A stretch of DNA of 64,000 bases from Glutinoglossum americanum (Eukaryota > Ascomycota > Geoglossomycetes > Geoglossales > Geoglossaceae), in the NCBI GenBank assembly GCA_020080175.1, contig JAGHQL010000004.1:229136-293135 (forward strand). Direction: 5' to 3'. Below the pieces are notes generated by a model that was given only the letters and a program-made list of their open reading frames with translations, had not been told where the DNA came from and did no database searches. The position numbers were made by a program, and so were the translations under genes. This document shows positions 1 through 10,841 of the stretch, in pieces; positions within the stretch are counted from its first letter, which is position 1, and each line of letters begins with the position of its first letter.

Positions 1-1384
1 CGGGGATAACCTTTGCTTAGCCAGACGCTCAATCGTCCGTACCAACAACTTTCCTGCCTTGATGGACACGCTTTATCAGATCGTCGATCAATCAAACTTT
101 CCTCCCCTCCTAAGGATTATCAGCGTTCTAGACCCCACACATGCAGAATCGGTGCATTCACACTTGTAACTCCTACGCTCCTTTCCCCTTAAGATCCCTA
201 CCGTCCACCGTGTACGAACACGGGAGAAGATGTGGTCTGATGGCTCCGCTTAAGGAAGGTTCTCGGACCGATGAACGGAGAGAGAATCTGCCATGTTGTC
301 AAAGTCCATCACGAGATCTAAGGGATTCCACTCCCGGGAATCTCCCGTGGGGATGGGAGATAGGGAGGAGAGCGAAACGGCCCGACCACATGGCCGATTG
401 AGCATGCCGACCAACCGGGACCTGTCAGACGAACCCTTGTTGTTTCTCTGTTGGAAATATCCTACATAAGAAATCGCCTAAACCTGAAAGATCTGGGAAG
501 GCCCAATATCCTCCAGCCAACCACAGACCGTCAGTATGTTCTCAGCGCATCTTCCGCATTGTCTCCGAAGTGGCCCAGCCGCTCCCCGCAATTGGGAAAT
601 TTCGAACAGGTTCCTACAAACCCCATGCCACAACATGCCACAACATGCCGTAGCATGCACCAGCACCAGCACCAGCTGCAGGGCGACGCGCGAGCATAGA
701 GTGCCGTCTTGGAAGAATGCTACACGCGTCTCTGTCCTTCGACATGGATATTCTACGTATTACTCTAGTTCAAAGCGTAACTGTAGGGCATAACCATACT
801 CGACATCATAGTTAGGACAACTCTGTACATACACAGCACGTTCCAAGTTTGGCTGCGTGGGCACGTGTCTCTTCGGAGAATATACAACGTGGAGTAGATC
901 ATCCGATGCAAGTTAAAGTACCACCGCAACACATCTTTCCAAACACCCATACCGGGCAAGGTTGCCTCCCGGTAACAGAGTAGGAGAGCACCTCACGCAA
1001 TGTCCCTCTGTCCCTCCGCGAAGTATTCTGTACCCTCTATGCGCAACGGAGGGTGCAACGCCCAACGTTAGCCCGGAGCTCCCACGCGGGTTTCCGTAGA
1101 TCTTTGGTTGGTATTGTTGAAGGCAGACTAACCCCCATGAACTCCAATCTACACGTTTTGTCTTACTCAAATCCACCACTGTTATTCCCCCGCGAACGGG
1201 CCGGAATCGTCACCCGTCTCCACCCGCAGAACCGTTCTTTTTCTTTTTCGCCCTGGAACTCAAAACAACGGGAATATTCCCTCGTTCCACAGAGCTTATG
1301 CCGCACGATCTACACGGCATGAACCCGTGGTTTCCTACGCTAGATAAAACGGGGTAGAGTACATACAAAAAGGAGAAACACGAA

Positions 1385-1400
1385 GTACTCTCGAGAGTAC
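1385..1400. repeat. Perfect 16-bp palindrome
   Basis: The sequence gtactctcgagagtac is its own reverse complement. About 25 bases upstream the string tagagtacatacaaa occurs. The same 15-mer occurs again beside the imperfect palindrome at 29411-29434. Confidence 0.85.
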
Positions 1401-2057
1401 CTGTACCTGCATGAGGCGTTACCCAGACGGGGCCTTAGCTTGCGGGCCGCCGGGCGCGGGAACCCAAAGAGCAGAAACGGAAAGGAAAGAAGGGGCTGAT
1501 ACGATGAAAAGCCCGGAGAGGGGTAGAGAATACGGAGTACATATGTAGCACAAGTGGGGGGGAATCCTCTGGCTCGGCTGCAGCGACTATTAGGAGCGGC
1601 TGAAAGAAGAAAAAAATGGGCGGCAAGGGCGAGGTAGGGCCAGGGCGCGCTATGCATGATACGTATAAGTAAGCAAGGCAAGTAATCCAATGCGAACCAG
1701 AGTTACAGCCCTTCAAATTATAACCTCCCACAGGACACCCCGAGAACAAAAACAAAAAAGGCATTCATCCCGATAAGAACGAGATAGTGGTCGGAATATG
1801 TCATGATACGACGATAGGGATATAAAGTGACTGGCTTCGGGGGAATGGGGGAAAAGCCCAATCAGCGCAAACAGCCACACTTTCTTTCTTTCCTTCTTTC
1901 TTCCTTCCTTTTTTACTTCTCTGCTCTGGTGAGGTGGGTGGAAGGAAAAAAAAAAAAAAACAAAGACCAAGGCGAAAAAATCCCCGTCCTCCTCACGAAG
2001 AATTCCTTTTGGGGCTTGGTGTTGTTGGTGATGTTAACGCACGTAAGTTAAGTTACA

Positions 2058-2103
2058 ACGTACGTATACACACACACGCGCGCGCACACACGCGCATACA
2101 TGC
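2058..2103. repeat. 46-bp alternating purine-pyrimidine tract
   Basis: Every base alternates purine and pyrimidine over 46 positions. The tract mixes TA, CA and CG steps and has a CG-rich core around 2077-2085. Such tracts can adopt Z-DNA under negative supercoiling; whether this one does in the cell is not shown by the sequence. Confidence 0.8.
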
Positions 2104-2994
2104 CTACATGCCTACATGCAACATAAATACGTGGCGCCTTGCAGCGTTGAGAGAAAAGAAAGGAAAGGAGACCAGCAAACGAAAGAGAAAAAAACGAAAC
2201 ATAGGGAGAGGGAGGGTTCTACTTGAGGTACGTGCTCTTGCGGAGTATTAAAAATAAGAATAAAAAAAAAGAACTCAACCTTATGGGAATGGCCGACGCC
2301 AAACCCAAGAAGCCCTTTTTGTCGGGATTGCGTAGCTTGGCGTTGGGAAACCCAAAAAAGAAAAAAAGGACAAAAAAAGAAAAGGACGACATGTAACCTC
2401 ATAAACCTTATAATATTTCCTATACTCTTTTTTAATTTCATTTTTTTTTCTTTTTACGGGGGGATGTGGGCTCAGGCTCTTATTTTTATTTTTCTTCTTT
2501 TGTTTTTTCTCTCGGTTTTGGAAAAAAAAAAAAAAAAAAAACTTGCTTGTTTCGGCATTTAACTGTGGTGTTATTGCTTGCCCAGGATAGCAGATATGGT
2601 GGGAGGGGCGCCGAAAGCGGATGTGGGGGAGTGGGGGCAGAAAAAAGTGATAAGGGAGAGAGGGTGAGGGGCGTTGGATACGAGAATCTAGGGTTTTTTG
2701 GGGTTCTGTGCTACGTACAAGCGTGATGCGGCGGTAGGAAGGCCGACGGATATGTACCAGAAATGCGTCTGCGGGAGACGGGGTCTCTCCGACGGGAGGA
2801 ATAAAACGCTCGTAGTAATTACATCATTGATAGGGGGCGGCGTTGAAGTACACGGTCGGAGATCTGCTCGTTCCTGCATAAACGCATACACATGTCCGCG
2901 GAAAACAAAAGCGGGAATCTACTCCGGGCAATCCGAGGGAGGATGATCTTGTCCGTTTTGAGGGGAATTATGTTCGCTGCCTAGAGATGTCACT

Positions 2995-5900
2995 TTACAG
3001 TCTACTCTCGATACCGGCCAGGTGGTGCTGCTCCCCGGGCCAAGTTACGTTTGGCCAAACATGCCGCATGGCCTCCCAGATATGTCTGGAGAGAAGATAG
3101 GGAAGAAGTAAGACGTTAGTTCCGAACTGACTTGTTGGGGAAATGATGAACGGATGAGCGGGAGAATATGTGCATAGGGGTTAAGAGAACTGGTGGGCGA
3201 GAACCGGGTAACGTGCATATGTGTGTATATGTGTATGTAAATGTCGCGGAGAGCAGCATACCTGACAAAGATAATGTCCAAGCCACCCTTAACTTCTGCA
3301 GGAAGATCTTTGGCATCTTTCTGGTTGTGAGCCGGTAGCAGCACGGTCTTGACGCCCGCCCTCAGCGCGCCAATAAGCTTCTCTTTGATACCACCAACAG
3401 GTAGGATGCGGCCTCTCAATGAGATCTCGCCCGTCATTGCGAGCGTCGGCGACACAGCCTTCCCGGAGAAGAGAGAGATCAGTGCGATGGTGTGAGCAAG
3501 CCCCGCGGATGGACCGTCCTTCGGTATTGCACCCGAGGGGCAGTGGACGTGTACGCTGCGGTTCTTCATGATGTCCTCTGTGGGGTCGTGGGTAAGGCCC
3601 AAATCATACGAGTGTGCCTTCACCCACGTCAGGGCGACCTCCACACTCTCCTTCAGGACGTCGCCCAGCTTGCCTGTCAAATGGACACGACCGCTGCCTG
3701 GCATATCGGCGACCTCGATGAACAAGATGCTACCGTTACCTCCGGTGCTGTAGGCCACCAGCCCTGTAACGATTCCGGGCCGACCTACCTTCTCCGCGAT
3801 CTCCTCATCGTATTTCTCAATGCCAAGGATGATTTCTATATCTTCAACAGAAATCTGAGGCTTGTAGCCATCCACCTTCGACGAATCCTTAGCATCTGCA
3901 TATTCTACCGCCTTAAACCGGCAGACAGAGCCTATCTCCCGCTCCAGGTTTCGAACACCAGATTCGCGGGTATATGATGTGATAATTTTGTCAATGACCT
4001 CATCGGGAAGTTGCACCTGCCCTTCTCTCAGACCGTTCGCAGTGAGCTGCTTCGGAATAAGATATTGACTGGCAATATGCCTCTTCTCTAGTGTGGTATA
4101 GCCAGAGAGAGATATCATCTCCATCCTATCTAGTAGTGGCGGTGGAATCGTATCGATATTATTTGCTGTCGCGATGAACAAAACCTTACTTAGGTCAATC
4201 GGGATGTTGACGTAGTGGTCTGTGAATGTATAATTCTGCTCTGGATCTAGCACCTCAAGCATAGCCGCCGATGGGTCACCGTGGAAGTTGGATGTTCCGA
4301 CCTTATCGATTTCGTCCAAGAGGAAAACAGGATTAGCCACTCCAACCTTCTTTAGACCGCCGACAATTAGACCCGGCATTGCGGCGACGTAGGTCCGTCG
4401 GTGACCTCGAATCTCCGCTTCATCGCGGACACCTCCAAGGGAAATGCGGTGGAACTTGCGTCCCAGTGCCGTAGCCACGGATTTTGCAAGGCTCGTTTTA
4501 CCGGTGCCCGGTGGCCCGACTAAGAGGAGAATTGGAGATCTGTCAACCATACGTTTACTTCTCAGGATTTGGACCTTTGCATCGACCGCGTCCGAAGAAC
4601 TATCCGATACGCGGTCTGCCTGTTCTTTCCCTTTACTCTCCAGGGTTGCCGCCTCTTCAGTAGCCTTCGAGATCTGCGCTTCAAGATCTGCGTTCACCTG
4701 TTGTTTAAGTTTTAGCACAGCAAGGTACTCGAGAAGCCTCTTCTTAATATTCTCTAGTCCATAATGGTCGTCATCAAGCTGCTTCCTCGCCCGTGAAAGC
4801 GTATCCGCTCCGAATTGATCGTCGGTAACTTTAGCCCATGGAATCTCAGATAGATTTTCGAGGTAGTTGCGGCAGACCTGGTACTCAGCTTGAGCCGGGC
4901 TCATCCTCTTCAGTCTCTTCAACTCCCTCTGTGCAACCCTATCTGCCTCTGGAGTTAGCTTTGCCTCCACCAGTTTGCGTTTTAACTCTTCCAGCTCATT
5001 GCCTTCCTCCTCCCCATCTTCGCCTTGGCTCGAACCGAAAATCCCCGGAGGCGGTTGCCCCTTGCCCACACCTCCAAGAACCCGACGCATCAGTGCCTCT
5101 TTCTGCTTTCGGGTAAGTTGGCCAACATCCAAGCTTGGCATGGAGCCGGTAGTTGTCGTGATTTTGACATTTCCTTTCACCGCCGAGATCTGTCTTGATA
5201 TCAAGTCTATAGCCTTCTCTAGTCTTCCCTTGATCCCCCACGCTGCCAGCACCTGAAGCTTCTCCTCATAACTTGCCTCTACTATGTTTGACATGAAGTC
5301 AGCAAGCACACCAGCTTCCTGTACCTCCTTACTTGCGATGAAAAATTCGAGGCGGCGTGCAAGTAACGGTGAGATTGCCGTAGAAGAGACACGAGGTAGT
5401 AGTAGGGAAAGACGTAGAAGCGTGAGTAATTCACGAGAAAGCTGCTTGAGGTGCGCAAAGAGACCATGAATCGCAATGTCGGTCGGCTGAGTTACTTGAG
5501 GGTAGACCTCTGTTAGTCTCTAGTCTCACCAAAATCGGAGTTGAGATGCCCACAATCATCATTGACGTGCATGACCTCTGCCTCGAAATATGGCCGGCCC
5601 TGTACGATCTTCTCTATCTTGAACCTACTCACTCCTTCAACGACAATTGCTGGCTCTGTCGTGCGTCTGCCATCTAGACCTGCCACCTTTGCCACAGTCC
5701 CATATCCAAATAAATACTCCTTCGTAGCCTGTGATGGATCAACTGCGGTCCCACCGGGCCCATCCTCAGATCTCTGGCTGTCGGTAAGCTTTTGGCCTTC
5801 GTTACTCAGAAGTGGAGACCTCAGGGGAACGCATCCAATAGCTGTCGTGTCTTCCTTTGCAAGCCGCTCGTTTTGAGTGTTCGCACGACTATAGACCTTT

Positions 5901-6076
5901 GATAGGAGAGCGAGTATATCTGGCCGGTTTGCGATGGGAACACGAATGATTATTCCCGGTAGAAGGACAGTATCATTAGGCAGAGGAATGAGCGGTAGAA
6001 TCTTAGGCTTGTAGAGGCCCATGTTTCTGGGTAAGACGCGGCCAGGACGCGGCGGGCTATGGAATAACTGATTCAA
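2995..6076 (-). CDS. Peroxisomal Lon protease (Lon2-type)
   Basis: ATP-dependent serine protease that degrades damaged matrix proteins, predicted to act in peroxisomes. The first exon (6076 to about 5540) carries the LON substrate-binding domain, with motifs such as [15 protein letters not shown]. The large exon ends at 3262. It carries the AAA+ module with Walker [10 protein letters not shown] and the Ser-Lys protease domain. Its catalytic serine is in PKDGPSAG and its catalytic lysine in [11 protein letters not shown] 176-nt intron (3261-3086) precedes a last exon (3085-2995) that ends in Ser-Arg-Leu, a type 1 peroxisomal targeting signal. Total length is about 930-940 residues, normal for fungal Lon2. 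The splice between exon 1 and exon 2 (about 5540-5480) is not resolved: a branch-like CTAAC is present, but several donors are possible. Either Met at 6076 or the one at 6019 could start. If the terminal intron is kept, the frame stays open to 3045 and the SRL tail is lost. Confidence 0.93.
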
Positions 6077-6393
6077 GGAAGATTTAACGCGGCTAATTTT
6101 TCAAATATGGCGATGGTCCGATGGGGTAGATGGATGGACCGATTAGACCTTCTAGCATGCACGAGAAACCCCGAAGTTATTAACATCGTCATCATGGACT
6201 AGATATGTTCGAACAGCCGAGGCAATCACTAAACGATTTTCTTTCGGTTTCCATACATACACTATAACATACTTATCTCTTTTTTACTCTTTTATTTATT
6301 TATTTATTTCCCTCCATGTTAAAAAAACCTGGTTGAGTGTATTCCGCAAGGGAGCACATGATGTACTACACACTTGATCTTCAAGTGATCAAA
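6077..6393. other. Spacer between Lon start and DBP10 stop
   Basis: Both neighbours are on the minus strand, so this stretch holds the Lon promoter and the DBP10 3' end. It is A/T-rich, with a (TTTA)-like run near 6290-6310. I see no further gene. Confidence 0.6.
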
Positions 6394-9220
6394 TTAGTAT
6401 TTTCCTTTCTTCGAGGGCCTCGCGTTTTTCTCCTTTCTCCTGCCCTTCAGTTGGCGTTCTTTGCACACATCGTCTGCACTCTTTAGTTCCCTTTTCCCCA
6501 CCCCATTCTTGAACTTCCCTATCCTATTTTCCTTGGCCTCTTCGAGCCTTTTTCTCTTCCTGTAGAAGTCGTCCCTGAACTTATCTGGGTTCTTGGGTGC
6601 CCTCTCCAACTTATGTTTAAATCTACTTCCACCACTCAAATGTATTCTGTCGGTTGTGCTTGAGGCAGCTTCTGCTTCTCCAGTGCGCGGTAGTCGATCT
6701 ATTTTGTGAGATTTCCGCCATGCATCAAACCTTCCGCTCCGGAAGCTCGCAGCAATCATTTGCCCGCCCTCCCCTCGGATCATCTTTGCTCCTTTTGAAC
6801 CATCTTCATCGTTAGCTCTAGCGACGTATTTCTTGTTCTTTTTATCCCACCGCACACCGCGAGGCTTGCTGGGCTCGGCGAATGACTTAGCCCCATCATC
6901 ATTGTTGAGGTCCATTGTGGCACCACGTGCTGCCTCTAAGAAGTTTTTGCTCCCCGAACCCCCTGAGTGGACACCATAACCTCGATCTTCCGCTAAGTTG
7001 ATAGATGTAGGGGTGTATGCCATATAGTGCTCAGAGTCCTTCCAAAAGTCCTTCCGGGTCTTGCCCTTAGTGGAATTTGGACGTGAGAAAGTAATATCAA
7101 GTTCCCCTTCTGATGCGGAGTCCATATCGGCATTGTCTTTTGCGGTGATAATTTCAGTATCCCCGTATGTTTGTGGTGAGCTATAGCCACCACCGCCGCC
7201 TTCGGTGAATTGCATCTTATTGCTGGAGTCGCCCTCCTTACTCTGCACGATGACCTTCTCCCTCCGTTTCCTCATTATTTCCGCTGCTTCGGCTCTGCTT
7301 CCTCGTTTCCCTATCTCAAACACAGTCTCCTGCGGTCGAAATCCGCTCACCCTCGCTAGCATCTTTGCTCTTTCGGTTTCCGCGTCGTCAACGCATCCTT
7401 TGAAAAGAGGGCTCAGGGCCATCCAGCTCTTCGAGTTAACGACGTCTTTTGAGCGCTTGGCGCTCTCACTCGAGGCTGCATTGCGAGTCCTGAGGTAGAG
7501 CTTCTCGCCTTTAGCAGCAACCGAACGAAGGGCTGCAAAATCCAAGTCTTCCCCCAGCAGCTTTGTAACCCATTCACAGCTCCTCTCCACGTGATCCCTG
7601 ACTAGACAACCAACGACAACATCTTCTGCAAAATTTACCTTATCATCCGAATCATGCCCGAGAACCAGTCTCCTGCCAAGAAACAGCTGCAAGTCTAGCA
7701 GGTATGGGCAGTCCGAATCCCTGACCAGGCTGTAGCTCCACCCCCGTTGTCCAGCTCTTGCCGTCCTTCCTACCCGGTGAACGAAGATCTTTGGCTGAGG
7801 CGGGAAGTCGTAGTTAACGACATTCGCTAGCACAGGAATATCGATCCCTCTCGCTGCCACATCTGTCACAACCAGAATATTCGTTTGACCTGTTCGAAAG
7901 TCTTGGACTTGGTTCCTACGGGCTACCTGGTCTAGTGCACCATATGCATAAGAGACGGCAAAGCCAGATCGGCGTAACAGAGATGTTAAGTAGTCAACTT
8001 GATGTTTAGTTGCCACGAACACGATAGTTGAGTGTGCAGTAGGGGATTCCTTGGCGCCCAAAATTTCAGATACGCGTTTTCTTTTTTTTTGGTCGTTAGT
8101 TCCCTCTTTCGTTTTATCAGCTGCTTCCGGCATTCCAGTTGGAATCTTGATGATGTCATGTAGAAGATGGAGAAGGGCACCCTCCTTCTCGGCGCTCTTG
8201 ACCGTGAGAAAAGCGCTCTCAAGATCTGGGGATATTTTGCTCTCCGCATCTAGTCGGACGAGGCTAGGTTCCTGTAGGCCAGCTCTTGCAAATTCGACGA
8301 GAGACTTTGGAAGAGTGGCCGAAAATAGCAGAGTTTGTCTCGACGAAGGGAGGGCATGTAGAATTTCCGCTAGCTGGGCGGCGAAGCCCATTTCAAAGAG
8401 GCGATCCGCTTCATCGAATACAACAAAGCGAATTGAAGAGAGATCTAGGGACATCTCGACCTTGAGATGTAGAAACCGACCAGGGGTGGCGATGATAATA
8501 TCTGGGTTTGTTGCCATAAATCCAAATTGGTCCTCCAAACTGTCCCCACCAACAAGAAGCACGCACTTGAGGTCCGTGCCACGTCCAAGCTCCTTTACGA
8601 CCTTTAATGTTTGAAGAGCCAGCTCTCGAGACGGTGACATGATCATTGCTCGAGCACCAACCTTAGCGCTGTGAGCCTTCAATTTCTCAATCATAGGTAT
8701 CACAAACGCTGCAGTTTTTCCCGATCCGGTTCTGGCCATACCCACGACATCCCGGCAATCGAGAGCCAGTGGTATTGTCTTCCGCTGTATGGGAGTGGGT
8801 ACAGAGAAACCTTTCCGAGTGATAGCCTTCAGAAGCTTTAAGTTAAGACCTACAATGGAATTAAAGTCAGCAATAGTTTGCGAAACAACGTCTGGACAGA
8901 GATATGTAGTGCGTACCCATTGCTTGAAACCCCCCCCCCCTCTTCACAGTCCTCCCTTTTAAGTTTGATGCCTTGCGATTTGAGGCAGTTTGCTGAGCAG
9001 CGATGAAAGCTTCATCACCACCTCCATCGCTCCCATTGTCGGTATCAGAGTTCAATATCGTGCTTGCATCCAAAGTTTGAGCTAGCTTTGGCCTTTTCGC
9101 GGGTCTGTTGTATGCCTCCGACAATTCAGAACCATCCGAGCAATTACCCCCATGGAAAAGACTTTTTGAGATGTCGAGCTCATTCTCTGACTCTGTGGGA
9201 GGTGATACTCGGCGGAGCAT
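6394..9220 (-). CDS. DBP10: ATP-dependent DEAD-box RNA helicase Dbp10
   Basis: Nucleolar helicase of 60S ribosomal subunit assembly. Exons are 9220-8917 and 8849-6394, around a 67-nt intron; the spliced product is 919 residues, usual for Dbp10. The acidic, Ser-rich N-terminus is followed by the Dbp10-type lead-in [10 protein letters not shown] and a Q motif (TPIQRKT). Then come Walker A ARTGSGKT, the DEAD box FDEADRLF, the SAT motif, and [10 protein letters not shown] as motif VI. The C-terminal third has the Dbp10 C-terminal region with HYMAYTP and a very basic tail ending in SKKGKY. Exon 1 contains an 11-base G run (C on the plus strand, 8930-8940) that codes for the glycines just before the intron. 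The gene shares a 276-bp promoter with RFA2. Confidence 0.96.
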
Positions 9221-9496
9221 ATCTCAGTAGTTTGGGCCTCACAAGCGGGGACAAATCAATATGTACTCCGATTGTGCATATTTACTCGAAAATTTCGGTG
9301 AGGCTAGAGATTCAATGTGGGGACGCTAAGATTTGCGACATCAAATCTGTAGGCCCTTGTATCCATGCTGCTTTAAAGATAAACTCTCTTCTTTCAGGCG
9401 TGGAGCAAAATACTTAAGAGCAGCGTGAGAAGACAGTCATCTCCACGACGCGAAAACTCGTGACAGATTAAGCAAACTGTACCCCCATAATTCACC
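9221..9496. promoter_or_regulatory. Bidirectional promoter of DBP10 and RFA2
   Basis: This is a 276-bp head-to-head spacer. An ACGCGAAAA element lies at 9448-9456, about 40 bp before the RFA2 start codon. It matches the core bound by MBF/SBF-type G1/S regulators in yeasts (ACGCG and CGCGAAA). A role in cell-cycle control of RFA2 is inference. Confidence 0.55.
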
Positions 9497-10548
9497 ATGA
9501 GTACGTTCCCCAACCTCTGTCTAGACAGGTCATTCTCTAACTCTTATAGGTTACGATTACAATAATCAATATCAAACGACCTCATATGGTGCCCAGGGCG
9601 GGATGGGCGGCGGCGGGTTCATCAGCCAGTATGGTGGCTCACAAGGCGGGAGCCAAAATAGTCCTGGAAGCGCGTCAAAGGCGTGTTTAGCCACTAATTT
9701 TTGCCATATTCTATTACATCCATTAACAGTGTGATTAGACGTATGGCAAGGAGACCCTAAGACCTGTTACGATTAAGCAACTTGTGGAGGCGAAGCAACC
9801 TCATCCGGACGCTGAATTCAAAATAGATGATGTGGAAGTTACCCAAGTATGCGAATTCCAACTGCGTTTCTCACTCGAAACCTTTTGCTAAGCTTGATAG
9901 GTATCATTCATTGGCCAAATCCGCAATATCTCCTCACAAACTACCATGACAATTTACAAAATGGATGATGGTACTGGTACCATCGAAGTAAAGCAGTATG
10001 TTGATTCTGATGCAGCTAGCTTTATGGACACCGATGGTACTTCCTCTAAACCAAGACTTGTGGAGGGTGCCTATGCCAAGGCTTGGGGACGTTTGAGGTC
10101 CTCCAACAACAAACGCTTCGTTGGAACCCACGTGATTCGGCCAATTCAGGATCACAACGAAGTCCAATGCCATTTACTGGAGGCTACAGCAGTTCATTTG
10201 TACTTCACCCGTGGCCCTCCAGAGCAATTTACGAACACAACAGCAGATGGCGTGCATCAAGCACCCGGCGCATTCAAACAAGAATCATCTAGCTATAATT
10301 ACAATGCTGGTGCCGGCGGAATGGCTTCAAATGGCAAGGGTCTCCCACAAATGTCCCCTGTTGCTAGGAGGGTTTATGAGGCATTGAAGTCCGGACCCCA
10401 GAACCACGAGGGGGTGCATGTACATCAACTCGTAACCCAGCTCGGATTACCCTATCCCGAGGTTTTGAAGGCTGGGGATGAACTGTTAGGGCATGGCAGC
10501 ATTTTCACGACTGTTGATGATGAGACGTGGGCAATATTAGAATTCTGA
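9497..10548 (+). CDS. RFA2: Replication protein A 32-kDa subunit (RPA2/Rfa2)
   Basis: Middle subunit of the trimeric single-stranded-DNA-binding complex used in replication, repair and recombination. Four exons join in frame: 9497-9500, 9550-9680, 9739-9846 and 9901-10548, giving 296 residues. The first exon is only ATG plus one base. The Gly/Gln/Ser-rich N-terminus is the usual phosphorylated region. It is followed by TLRPVTIKQ and the OB fold with VSFIGQIRNIS and TIYKMDDGTG. The last 70 residues form the winged helix (VYEALKSGPQ...GVHVHQLV). The second intron appears to begin with GC instead of GT (AAG/GCGTGT), because no GT donor nearby keeps the frame. Confidence 0.95.
9681..9738 (+). other. 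Probable GC-AG intron in RFA2
   Basis: The codons on both sides (SK before, TYGKETLRPV after) match the RPA2 family only if the intron starts at GCGTGT and ends at the AG before 9739. The nearest GT, two bases in, breaks the frame. Confidence 0.6.
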
Positions 10549-10841
10549 AATGATAGGATTATTATTGTTCGCCGAGTCTCCACCTTCGTAGGCTTAATGT
10601 ACATTTGTTTTATAGAGTGGCCTATTTTATTTTAATTCTGCAACTAGACGCACTGACACCTGAACATTATGCGTGGGGCAAATTAACCTCAAATAGCTTG
10701 TCCGAGTTTGTCGCTAATTAATAAAAACTGGTCAATGCGGATTTATTGTGATATTTTTAAATGTTGAATTTGGTATTTGGAGGCTTCGCCAATCCGGAAA
10801 CTTTTTGCGCCTAAGCTGACACAAATAGCAACTATCTCGAG

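Larger units (their letters stand above)
1..2994. other. Gene-free, low-complexity left flank
   Basis: I recognise no gene here. All open frames are short, overlap each other on both strands and encode simple-sequence peptides. The stretch holds many homopolymer and pyrimidine tracts: a TTTC/TTCC-rich run near 1879-1915, poly-A near 1947-1960 and 2522-2540, and a purine/pyrimidine alternating run near 2058-2103. It also holds a perfect 16-bp palindrome at 1385-1400. It lies downstream of the Lon gene, so part of it may be 3' untranslated or terminator sequence. The rest is probably intergenic. Confidence 0.6.
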
